DNA from: Gemmatimonadota bacterium
Lineage (GTDB): Bacteria > Gemmatimonadota > Gemmatimonadetes > Longimicrobiales > Gaopeijiaceae
Direction: 5' to 3'
Assembly: GCA_029863645.1 (NCBI GenBank)
Contig: JAOTVA010000019.1
Location: forward strand, 1 to 36,769
DNA length: 36,769 nucleotides
In this document: one piece after another, positions 17,553 through 24,404 of the stretch
How positions within the stretch are numbered: the first letter of the stretch is position 1
Layout of the letters: the number at the start of each line of letters is the position of its first letter
Notes under the pieces: model-generated
Databases searched by the model: none
Seen by the model: only the letters and a program-made list of their open reading frames with translations
What the model was told of the DNA's origin: nothing
Translations under genes and position numbers: made by a program

Positions 17553-19604
17553 TTACTCAGAAAGCGCACGATCTAGTTCCGCATCCACCTCCTCAGGCCC
17601 TGTCACGGGCAGTCTGCAGGCGTATCCACGGCAAACATACGCGGCCGGCCGTCCATCGACGAAGTCTCGGTTTTCGAGAAGCGGTACGCCCTCGATCGAT
17701 TCTCCGGCGAGCCGACCCGCGATGCAGACGCTTCGGAGAAATCTTCCGTGGGCCGCTTGGATAAGTGCACGCGTCGCATCGTCGTCGGCACGGCCCAAGA
17801 TCGCGATCTCCACCGGCTCCGCCAGTTGGCGATCGATGACGGAGAGCATGCGTCCATAGGCAGCCCCGTAGCGCGACACCGCGCCGGCCTCGTAGTCGAC
17901 GATGCGCGCCGAGGCATCGCGATAGCGATCGTCGTCGAAGATGTGTCCGGCACGTGCGAGCAACTCCGCGGCCAACGACGTCCCGGAGGGCGTGGCATTG
18001 TCCATGGCGTCCCGCGGGCGCAACACGAGCGCCTCTCCGTCGGAGGGCGTATCGAAGACCGTCCCGATTGATTCGTCCCAAAAACGTGTGAGGATCTCGT
18101 CGCACAACCACCGCACGGGTGGCAGCCACCGTCCCTCGAGCGTCGCTCCGTGGAGTGACAGCAGCGCGTTGCCTAGGGCGGCGTGGTCATCCAAGAACGC
18201 TCCGATCTTGGCATGTCCGTCCATCCACGTGTGCAGCAGCCGGCCCTCGGGTCTAAGGTCGGTCCACAGGAAGTCCGCCACTTTGACCGCGACGTCGACG
18301 TAGTCCCAACGGCCGAGCGACGCTCCGGTCTCGGCGAACGCCCGTACCGCCATCGCGTTCCACGCCACGAGCACCTTGTCGTCCCGAAACGGTGCAACCC
18401 GCTGACCTCTCGCCTTCAGCAGCACACTCCGCGCCCGCTCCATGCGCTCCTCGACGAGCTCTGCCGACAGGCCCTCCGCGCGGGCGACGACGTCCAGATC
18501 GTGGGGCAGGTGAAGGATGCTATGCCCTTCGAAGTTTCCGGTTGGAGTCACGTCGTACAGGCGCATGAACAGCTTCGCGTCGTCCGGCTCCAGGAGCCTC
18601 TCGATCTCGTCTGGACGCCAGATGTAGAAGACTCCCTCCTCGCCTTCCGAGTCGGCATCGCGAGCGCACGAGAAGCCGCCCGGTCCGGGCAGCATGTCCT
18701 CGGCCAGGTAGTCGAGGGTCTGCTCGGCTACCGCGCGCAGGTCGGCGTGCCCCGTGGCCAGGTATGCGTGCAGGTAGGCCCGGACAAGGAGCGCATTGTC
18801 GTACAGCATTTTCTCGAAGTGCGGCACGAGCCAGCGCGCGTCGACCGAATACCGGTGGAACCCGCCCGCGAGGTGATCCCTCAGGCCTCCTGCGGCCATA
18901 CGACGGAGCGTGTGCACCAGCATATCGATTGCTGCGGGCTGACCGTTTCGCAGGTGATGCCGCAGCAGGACCTCGAGGGTGACCGGCTGGGGGAACTTTG
19001 GGGCCCTGCCAAACCCTCCATGCACCGCGTCGTATTGGTTGGCCAGCATCCGGTACGCACCTTCGAGCAGCCCTTCCGTAGCGCCGTCGGAAGTGCTCCG
19101 CTCGCCCACGCGCGAGAGCGCTTCGACAAGTCGATTGGCGCTCTCGGTTACCTGACCTCTTCGCTTCCGATACGCCTCGGAGGCCGCGTTCAGCACCTGC
19201 GTGAAGGATGGCATCCCATGGCGGGGCTCGGGAGGGAAGTACGTCCCGCCGTAGAAGGGCTGGCCGTCCGGAGTCAGGAAGACGGTCATTGGCCATCCGC
19301 CCCCGCCGGTCATCGCTTGGACGGCCTTCATGTACACCTGGTCGATATCGGGGCGTTCCTCGCGGTCCACCTTGATGTTGACGAAGAGCTCGTTCATCAC
19401 GGAGGCCACCGCCTCGTCCTCGAACGACTCGCGCTCCATCACGTGGCACCAGTGGCACGACGAGTACCCGATCGAGAGCAAGACCGGGCGGTCCAGCTTC
19501 CGGGATGCACCGAGGGCTTCCTCGCCCCAGGGGTACCAGTCGACAGGGTTGTCCGCGTGTTGGCGGAGGTAGGGGCTCGACTCCAGATGCAGTCGATTGG
19601 GCAT
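17553..19604 (-). CDS. YyaL/SPATA20-type protein with thioredoxin-like and glycosidase-like domains (DUF255)
   Basis: This 683-residue protein matches the YyaL (spermatogenesis-associated protein 20) family in length and motifs. The opening [20 protein letters not shown] and [13 protein letters not shown] are diagnostic, and [16 protein letters not shown] supplies the thioredoxin-like pair of cysteines. Residues after about 180 form the alpha/alpha-toroid domain with [17 protein letters not shown] and [19 protein letters not shown]. The family's reaction is not settled. There is no signal peptide, so it is cytoplasmic. GGAG upstream (reverse strand) supports the ATG at 19604. It is divergent from the small gene at 19812 and likely leads the E1 gene in one transcript. 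Confidence 0.93.
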   Translation of the reverse strand: MPNRLHLESSPYLRQHADNPVDWYPWGEEALGASRKLDRPVLLSIGYSSCHWCHVMERESFEDEAVASVMNELFVNIKVDREERPDIDQVYMKAVQAMTGGGGWPMTVFLTPDGQPFYGGTYFPPEPRHGMPSFTQVLNAASEAYRKRRGQVTESANRLVEALSRVGERSTSDGATEGLLEGAYRMLANQYDAVHGGFGRAPKFPQPVTLEVLLRHHLRNGQPAAIDMLVHTLRRMAAGGLRDHLAGGFHRYSVDARWLVPHFEKMLYDNALLVRAYLHAYLATGHADLRAVAEQTLDYLAEDMLPGPGGFSCARDADSEGEEGVFYIWRPDEIERLLEPDDAKLFMRLYDVTPTGNFEGHSILHLPHDLDVVARAEGLSAELVEERMERARSVLLKARGQRVAPFRDDKVLVAWNAMAVRAFAETGASLGRWDYVDVAVKVADFLWTDLRPEGRLLHTWMDGHAKIGAFLDDHAALGNALLSLHGATLEGRWLPPVRWLCDEILTRFWDESIGTVFDTPSDGEALVLRPRDAMDNATPSGTSLAAELLARAGHIFDDDRYRDASARIVDYEAGAVSRYGAAYGRMLSVIDRQLAEPVEIAILGRADDDATRALIQAAHGRFLRSVCIAGRLAGESIEGVPLLENRDFVDGRPAAYVCRGYACRLPVTGPEEVDAELDRALSE

Positions 19605-19811
19605 CGGGCTCCGTGTTGCCGAGGTTCACCGGAGGTAGATCGCAAAACAAATGTATATCGCCGTGCGTCATGGGGCGTCCCGAGCGAACGCGTTCACTCT
19701 GCGAGATCGACGCAAGTCTATATCCCCGAGCACGATCCACGCGTCGCCGCTGGCGCGGTGATCGTTGTGGACTCAGTGCGCCTTTCCTAGATTCTTCTTC
19801 CTTTTGCAGCT
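19605..19811. promoter_or_regulatory. Divergent intergenic region, probable promoters for both flanking units
   Basis: This 207-base gap separates genes facing apart and holds the window's rare A/T-rich patches (CAAAACAAATGTATATCG around 19641-19660 and TCTATATCC around 19718). They are plausible promoter elements, but exact boxes cannot be assigned by eye. Confidence 0.4.
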
Positions 19812-20123
19812 TTGCACCCCGGCGATAGGCGCCGCATCCGTGAGGTCCGCAGTCTGTACGCTCGCACTCTAGCGTTGGCGCTTCGGCGGCCGTGGTTGAT
19901 CCCTCATCTGTTGGGGGCCGCGTGGGCTTTTCGGGCGCGACACTGGTACTCGAGGCCCCCGTTCCTCCCTCTGCCATCCCGCGCGTATATGCGCTGGCGC
20001 ATGGAGACTGCGTTCGGCGACGCAGATGCCGTTCCCTCGCCTGCAGAGCTCGAGCGCTATCTGGTGTGGACGTCCCGAATGAGACGTGAAATGCGGAGAC
20101 GCGGTTCAGGGGCGCATGTCTAG
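19812..20123 (+). CDS. Small basic hypothetical protein
   Basis: The reading frame encodes about 103 residues, rich in Arg and Trp, with a central YARTLALALRRPWLIPHLLG and FLPLPSRAYMRWRMETAFGD. One amphipathic to weakly hydrophobic helix is possible, but no clear membrane segment or domain is recognised. The start is uncertain: a TTG at 19812 gives the full length, and no ATG lies upstream of the conserved-looking part. Its stop overlaps the start of the next gene by eight bases, which supports real coding in this strand. It heads the run up to the Fur gene. Confidence 0.6.
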   Translation: MHPGDRRRIREVRSLYARTLALALRRPWLIPHLLGAAWAFRARHWYSRPPFLPLPSRAYMRWRMETAFGDADAVPSPAELERYLVWTSRMRREMRRRGSGAHV

Positions 20124-20490
20124 GCTTCTGCTCCTCCTGATTCTGGCCACGGTGACGTGGTTCTACTTCCCGGAGACGCGGGCGATGCTCCTGGATGTCG
20201 CCGAGCCCATCGTGCTCCCGGTCATGCGCTGGAGCACCCAGGAGGAGATGGCCGCCGTGGGTCGCAACGCGGTGGACCACGAGCGCCTCACAGGTGGGCT
20301 TCCGATCGGCGCAGGGTGGATCAGCTGGCTCCAGTATCGATACGTGTCCAACGAATCCCGCACCGACCCGTGGGGCTCGACCTACCAGCTAGAGGCTTCC
20401 CAGGATTCGGTGTGGACCCTCTCGTACGGACCTGATCGCATCAGAGGTACCGAGGACGACTTTCGCGTCTCGACGCCGCGAGACTTGTGA
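20116..20490 (+). CDS. Membrane-anchored protein with GspG-like (type II secretion pseudopilin) C-terminal domain
   Basis: The 124-residue protein has one N-terminal hydrophobic helix (RLLLLLILATVTWFYF) and a soluble tail whose end, TDPWGSTYQLEASQDSVWTL followed by SYGPDRIRGTEDD, follows the C-terminal fold of type II secretion major pseudopilin GspG, including the likely calcium-loop Asp residues. It lacks the prepilin-peptidase site (Gly, then Phe, with Glu at +5), so it is unlikely to be processed into a pilus; it is probably tethered and periplasmic. ATG 20116 overlaps the preceding gene's end; the stop overlaps the following GTG. No other secretion gene is nearby, so its role is unknown. 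Confidence 0.7.
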   Translation: MSRLLLLLILATVTWFYFPETRAMLLDVAEPIVLPVMRWSTQEEMAAVGRNAVDHERLTGGLPIGAGWISWLQYRYVSNESRTDPWGSTYQLEASQDSVWTLSYGPDRIRGTEDDFRVSTPRDL

Positions 20491-21029
20491 CGAAGACGCG
20501 GGTCTTCGGCGTCTTGCTGACGGCCGTCATCGCGATCTTTCTCGTGTCCTACACGCTCGGACGGGCGCTCTACGCAGGTCAGAGCCCGGGCATCACGTCC
20601 TTCGCCCTGGTCCATTTCGCGGGGTACCTGTTCTTCCTGCTGATGCCCGTCGAAGCGCTCGTGCCGATCTACCAAGGCGAGGGGCATGCCGCGCTGACGT
20701 TGGTGTTTGTGGCCGTGGCGACTGCCCTCGCCGCACAGGTGATCGACTACAGCATCGGTCGCGCGGTGAAGGAGGGGTCGCTCCACAAGGTGATCGGTGA
20801 GAAACGGTATGCTCGCTTTAAGGGCAACATCGATCGGTGGGGAGGTTGGGCGATTCTGCTCTTCAATCTGATGCCCCTGTCGTCACCCAACATGCTCCTG
20901 GTTGCAGGAATGACTCGCTACAGCGCTCGGCGCGCCTTCCTGTTCAGTTCGATCGGATTGACCGGGAAGTACCTCGCCATTGTGTACGCCTACGGCCCGG
21001 TCTCCTCGTGGCTCTCGACCGCATCGTGA
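20487..21029 (+). CDS. SNARE-associated/VTT-domain (DedA-like) membrane protein
   Basis: This 180-residue integral membrane protein has hydrophobic segments at about 7-27, 40-58, 67-85 and 120-165. The stretch WAILLFNLMPLSSPNMLLVAG matches the VTT pattern in which a re-entrant loop with a conserved Pro precedes a Gly. DedA-family proteins are membrane lipid flippases or transporters (for example undecaprenyl phosphate or phosphatidylethanolamine), so a lipid-handling role is possible but not shown. The start is GTG 20487, overlapping the pseudopilin-like stop (GTGA), which is typical translational coupling. CoaE-PHP follows after 19 bases. Confidence 0.78.
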   Translation: MTKTRVFGVLLTAVIAIFLVSYTLGRALYAGQSPGITSFALVHFAGYLFFLLMPVEALVPIYQGEGHAALTLVFVAVATALAAQVIDYSIGRAVKEGSLHKVIGEKRYARFKGNIDRWGGWAILLFNLMPLSSPNMLLVAGMTRYSARRAFLFSSIGLTGKYLAIVYAYGPVSSWLSTAS

Positions 21030-21048
21030 GCGATCCCGGCGCGGGCCA

Positions 21049-22323
21049 GTGCTGAACGTCGCCCTCACCGGGAACGTTGGCTCGGGGAAGTCGACCGTGG
21101 CCGCGCTTTGGGCGAATGCGGGCGTGCCGGTCATCAGCGCGGATGAGCTGGCCCGGCAGGCGGTTCTGCCGGGGACGCCAGGGCTGCAGGATGTACGGGC
21201 GGCGTTCGGAGAGTCCGTGCTCGCGCCTGACGGTTCGCTCGATAGAGCGGGGTTGCGGGAGTTGGTGTTCGCCGACGAGGAGCGACGCCGGACGCTCGAG
21301 GGCTTGCTCCACCCGCGCATCCGGGCCTTGCGGGCCGACTGGGTCGAGGAAATGCGGGCCGAGGGTGCGACGCTTGTGGTGTCGGAGATCCCGCTGCTGT
21401 TCGAGACCGGTGCCCAGGCGGACTTCGATGTCACCGTCCTCGTGGACGCTTCGCCCGCGCTTCGTTTGGAGCGGCTCCAGCGCGACCGCGGTCTTCAGAA
21501 CGAGGAAGCGAACAGAATCATGGCCGCGCAGATGGACTCGGCCGGGAAGCGGTCGGCGGCCGACATCGTCATCGACAACTCGGGAACCCTCCAGCAACTC
21601 GAGGCCACAGCCCAAACGGCGTTGCAGCAGCTCCGCGCGCTAGCGGGCCAGCGAGGGGGGAAAGAGTTGATCCGTGTCGATCTGCACTTGCATACGCACG
21701 GGTCGTGGGACTGTCTGTCCGACCCGGAAGCGGTCCTCGCCAGAGCCCGGTCGCTCGGCTACGCCCGCATCGCAATAACGGACCACAACCGCTTGGCCGT
21801 CGCGGCGGAAATGGCGAGCAGGTACCCCGACAGCGTGATACCAGGTGAGGAGGTCAAGACCGCGGAGGGGGTCGACGTCATCGGTCTGTACCTCACCGAG
21901 GAGATTCCGAAGGGCACGTCCGCGCGCGATACGATCCAGCGGATTCGTGACCAGGGCGGCATCCCGTATCTCCCTCATCCGTTTGCAGGGGGGAAGGGAG
22001 GAGGAGGGCGCCTCGCCGGTGAGTTGGCGCCCCTCTGCGACGTCATCGAGGGCTTCAACGCTCGGCTGCACACGCCGTCTCACAACGCCCGCGCCGTGGA
22101 GCTGGCCGCGGAGCACGGGAAGTCAGTCGGGGCGGGTTCGGACGCGCACACATTAGGCGAAGTCGGAAACGCGTTCGTCGAATTGCCTGCCCACGCCAAC
22201 ACCGCCGATGCCCTTCGACTCGCGCTGCAAGGCCCCAGTCGGATTGGAGGCACAACGGCCCCCAGATGGGTGCACTTGGCTTCCACGTGGGCCAAGGCTC
22301 GGAAGAGCGGCCCTGGGGGCTGA
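21049..22323 (+). CDS. coaE: Dephospho-CoA kinase fused to a PHP-domain phosphoesterase
   Basis: This single 424-residue frame contains two enzymes. Residues 1 to about 205 are dephospho-CoA kinase, the last step of CoA synthesis, with the P-loop GNVGSGKST (8-16), SADELARQAV, LLHPRIRALR and EIPLLFETGAQADFD. Residues about 207-400 are a PHP phosphoesterase with RVDLHLHTHGSWDC (H213, H215), ITDHN, IPGEEVKT, YLPHPF and GSDAHTL, the full set of metal motifs. CoaE usually ends near 200 residues, so the second domain is extra. Relatives of the PHP part hydrolyse 3',5'-bisphosphonucleotides or phosphorylated sugars. GTG 21049 is used because it puts the P-loop at the N-terminus; an in-frame TTG at 21667 could also start the PHP part alone. 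The domain join has no stop or frameshift. Confidence 0.93.
   Translation: MLNVALTGNVGSGKSTVAALWANAGVPVISADELARQAVLPGTPGLQDVRAAFGESVLAPDGSLDRAGLRELVFADEERRRTLEGLLHPRIRALRADWVEEMRAEGATLVVSEIPLLFETGAQADFDVTVLVDASPALRLERLQRDRGLQNEEANRIMAAQMDSAGKRSAADIVIDNSGTLQQLEATAQTALQQLRALAGQRGGKELIRVDLHLHTHGSWDCLSDPEAVLARARSLGYARIAITDHNRLAVAAEMASRYPDSVIPGEEVKTAEGVDVIGLYLTEEIPKGTSARDTIQRIRDQGGIPYLPHPFAGGKGGGGRLAGELAPLCDVIEGFNARLHTPSHNARAVELAAEHGKSVGAGSDAHTLGEVGNAFVELPAHANTADALRLALQGPSRIGGTTAPRWVHLASTWAKARKSGPGG
21655..21669 (+). promoter_or_regulatory. Possible internal ribosome site and TTG start for a free PHP domain
   Basis: A purine-rich GGGGGGAAAGAG lies directly before an in-frame TTG (21667-21669) at the CoaE/PHP junction. 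Initiation here would give a PHP protein of about 218 residues beginning MIRVDLHLHTH. The purine run is not a textbook SD. Confidence 0.4.
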
Positions 22324-22329
22324 TCCTGA

Positions 22330-22355
22330 GGGGCACCCCCCAGTAGCGGTGCCCC
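22330..22355 (+). other. Perfect eight-pair hairpin between coaE-PHP and the DHH gene
   Basis: GGGGCACC (22330-22337) and GGTGCCCC (22348-22355) are exact inverted repeats with a ten-base loop, seven bases after the coaE-PHP stop. There is no T-run, so it is terminator-like but not canonical; mRNA stabilisation or attenuation is possible. Confidence 0.5.
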
Positions 22356-22407
22356 CCCCGCGTCCAATAGCTTTCGACATCGGACAAGACCTCCATCCTC
22401 CAGGGTC

Positions 22408-22412
22408 AGGAG
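22408..22412 (+). promoter_or_regulatory. Ribosome binding site selecting the GTG start of the DHH gene
   Basis: AGGAG lies five bases before GTG 22418. No ATG is available at this point, so it decides the start. Confidence 0.8.
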
Positions 22413-22417
22413 TCGGC

Positions 22418-23452
22418 GTGGGTTACCGGACGCCCGCACATCGGGCGGCCGCGGTCAAAAAGGCCAGAAGTGCTCTTCTGGCCGCTCGACGCGCGGTGTT
22501 GACGACCCACCTCAACGCCGACGGAGACGGGGCGGGCTCTGAAGCCGCACTCGCCTCTTGGCTGAGAGCGAACGGGGCCGAGGCCTGGATCATCAACCCC
22601 ACCGGCTTTCCCGACCCTCTGCGTTTTCTCATGGAAAACGAGGACTGGATCGTCACCGCCGGCTCGAAGCGGGCCCGAGAGCTCTGTACCACCGCCGATC
22701 TCGCGGTCGTGGTCGATACCGGGGAAGTGCCCCGCATCGGGAGAATGCAGGATGCCATCCGGGAGCTCCCCACCGTCGTGATCGACCATCATCCCCCTGG
22801 GGATCAGCCCATCGGTGGGATATCGCTGCGGGACCCTCTCGCGTGCGCGGCGGCGGAGCTGGTGTGCGACGTGATCACCGCCGCCGACGGTCCCTGGAAC
22901 CATTACATGGCGCAGGGGATCTACGTCGGGTTGTTGACCGACACCGGCGGCTTTCGCTTCGAAAACACCACGCCGGAGTGTCACGAGATCGCTGCCGAGA
23001 TGATCCGGCTGGGAGTGAGCTCGGAAGCAGCGTACGAGCGAGTGTACGGATGGGCGCCGCTGCGGAAGTACAGACTCCTACAGTACGCGCTCAAAACATT
23101 GGAGCACGACGCCGAGTTCGGCATCACTTGGATGGCAATCCCCGGTGCCGCGTACGACGAAGTCGGAGCGACGGCCAACGACCTCGAGGGAATCGTGGAC
23201 ATACCGCGCTCCATCGAAGGCACGCAGGTAGGAATCCTGTTCCGCCCGATCAAATCGGGTGAGGTGAAAATGTCGTTTCGGTCGAACGGCCCCGTGGACG
23301 TCAACGTGTTGGCCCGAAGATTCAGCGGCGGTGGGCACGTAAAGGCTTCAGGCGCGGTCATAGCGGGTCCAATGGAAAGCGCGGTCGAAACCGTCCTCGC
23401 CGCCGCACGCCAAGCGGTGGCGCGGGCGAGGCTAGACGGAGAGGTTGAGTGA
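22418..23452 (+). CDS. nrnA: DHH/DHHA1 bifunctional oligoribonuclease and pAp phosphatase (NrnA-like)
   Basis: The 344-residue cytoplasmic protein is a DHH-family phosphoesterase of NrnA length. The manganese motifs are TTHLNADGDGAGSE (H31, D35, D37), VVDTGE, VIDHHPPGD and LLTDTGGFRFENT. The DHHA1 domain ends with RRFSGGGHVKASGA, whose GGGH binds the nucleotide end. NrnA trims two-to-five-nucleotide RNAs, and characterised members also remove the 3'-phosphate from pAp. RecJ is excluded by the short length. The GTG start is fixed by the AGGAG above. It follows coaE-PHP by 94 bases, and the stop overlaps the next GTG, so the group is probably co-expressed despite the hairpin. Confidence 0.93.
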   Translation: MGYRTPAHRAAAVKKARSALLAARRAVLTTHLNADGDGAGSEAALASWLRANGAEAWIINPTGFPDPLRFLMENEDWIVTAGSKRARELCTTADLAVVVDTGEVPRIGRMQDAIRELPTVVIDHHPPGDQPIGGISLRDPLACAAAELVCDVITAADGPWNHYMAQGIYVGLLTDTGGFRFENTTPECHEIAAEMIRLGVSSEAAYERVYGWAPLRKYRLLQYALKTLEHDAEFGITWMAIPGAAYDEVGATANDLEGIVDIPRSIEGTQVGILFRPIKSGEVKMSFRSNGPVDVNVLARRFSGGGHVKASGAVIAGPMESAVETVLAAARQAVARARLDGEVE

Positions 23453-23904
23453 CGAAAGGCGAGGCACCGGAGCGTTCGACCGACCCCGGCGTACCGGAGG
23501 CCCTTCCGCGCGTCTTGATTCGATTGCGGCAACAGCTTGGTGTTGAATGCTTGGACCGACTGTGGATCTTCCCACCCTCGCGGCGAGGCCGTCGCGAGCA
23601 GGGATTGGTCGCGGTCAGTAAGTTTCTGGAGGGTGAGGAGCGTCGAAGCTTGATCACCGTGTCCTACACGGCGGAGCACACCGGGAAGGGCGTCAGTGTG
23701 GAGCCTTCCTTCACGCAGGAAGGGCAGGCGCCACCCGACCGCTTCGCCGGGGTAATGCAGGGCGTCGTCAAACGGGTGGGCGACGCGCAGGGGGAGCCGC
23801 GCGAGATCGTGATCGGGGGCTCGCCCGAGAAGTACGAGGAGTTGATGGAGGAGTTCGATGAAGAGCTGCTACACAGGGTGAGCGCCAGTGCAGACGGACC
23901 GTGA
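23449..23904 (+). CDS. Conserved-looking hypothetical protein
   Basis: The 151-residue protein has no signal peptide or membrane segment. It contains beta-rich stretches such as CLDRLWIFPPSRRGRREQGL, VAVSKFLEG and SLITVSYTAEHTG, then a helical end EKYEELMEEFDEELLHRV. No family is recognised. The GTG at 23449 overlaps the NrnA stop (GTGA), and its end overlaps the Fur gene start by 17 bases, so coding is well supported by context. A link with NrnA or Fur is only positional. Confidence 0.68.
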   Translation: MTKGEAPERSTDPGVPEALPRVLIRLRQQLGVECLDRLWIFPPSRRGRREQGLVAVSKFLEGEERRSLITVSYTAEHTGKGVSVEPSFTQEGQAPPDRFAGVMQGVVKRVGDAQGEPREIVIGGSPEKYEELMEEFDEELLHRVSASADGP

Positions 23905-24388
23905 CGTAACGCCGTACATCAGGCTGTTCGGCCGATATCTGCGCGACCTCGGTTTGCCCGTGACTCAGCAGAGAGAGGCCGTCGCCGACGTAGTGTTCAC
24001 GTCGGAGGGACATCGATCCGTAGACGAGATCGAGGGCGAACTTCGGGAGCGCGACGAGCGCATCGGCAAGGCGACGATCTACCGGACCCTCGACCTCTTG
24101 GTGAGAAGCCGACTCGTCGCCGAGCGTGACTTCGGAGAGGGCTTCAAGAGGTATGAGCATCGCCTCTCCGACCACCCGGTGCACGAGCACCTGATCTGCC
24201 TCGAATGCGGAAAGGTGACCGAGTTCGAGAGCAACGAGTTGTACCGTGTCGAGAATCGGGTCCGGCAAGAGCACGGCTTTCAGCCCGTGCGGAGGCGCTT
24301 GGAGATCTACGGTCTGTGCAAGGAATGTCACGACGCGGGAGTGGAGTTGCCGATCGAGGGACTGATGTGCCCGATCGAAACGGTGTGA
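23888..24388 (+). CDS. fur: Fur-family metal-dependent transcription regulator
   Basis: The 166-residue protein has the Fur layout: a winged-helix DNA-binding domain (about 10-85, with VTQQREAVADVVF, GHRSVDEIEGELRE and KATIYRTLDLLVRS) and a metal-binding dimer domain (HRLSDHPVHEHLICLECGKV and LYGLCKEC-like YGLCKECHD). The two CxxC pairs fit the structural zinc site. Which metal is sensed (Fe, Zn, Mn or peroxide) cannot be told from sequence alone. GTG 23888 is chosen as the earliest start in frame; it overlaps the upstream gene. The ADOP permease begins 16 bases later, so the regulator may control or be co-transcribed with it. Confidence 0.9.
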   Translation: MQTDRDVTPYIRLFGRYLRDLGLPVTQQREAVADVVFTSEGHRSVDEIEGELRERDERIGKATIYRTLDLLVRSRLVAERDFGEGFKRYEHRLSDHPVHEHLICLECGKVTEFESNELYRVENRVRQEHGFQPVRRRLEIYGLCKECHDAGVELPIEGLMCPIETV

Positions 24389-24404
24389 CGTCGCCGCTTA
24401 AGTC

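Noticed and set aside
18183-19790. Long open frame (over 500 codons) on the plus strand opposite the YyaL gene
   Set aside because: YyaL motifs are unmistakable on the minus strand; the opposite frame is kept open by G/C-rich third positions and shows no domain.
18520-20280. Open frame of 586 codons on the minus strand spanning YyaL and its upstream region
   Set aside because: It is in a different frame from YyaL, is rich in Arg/Pro and crosses the divergent promoter region and three plus-strand genes.
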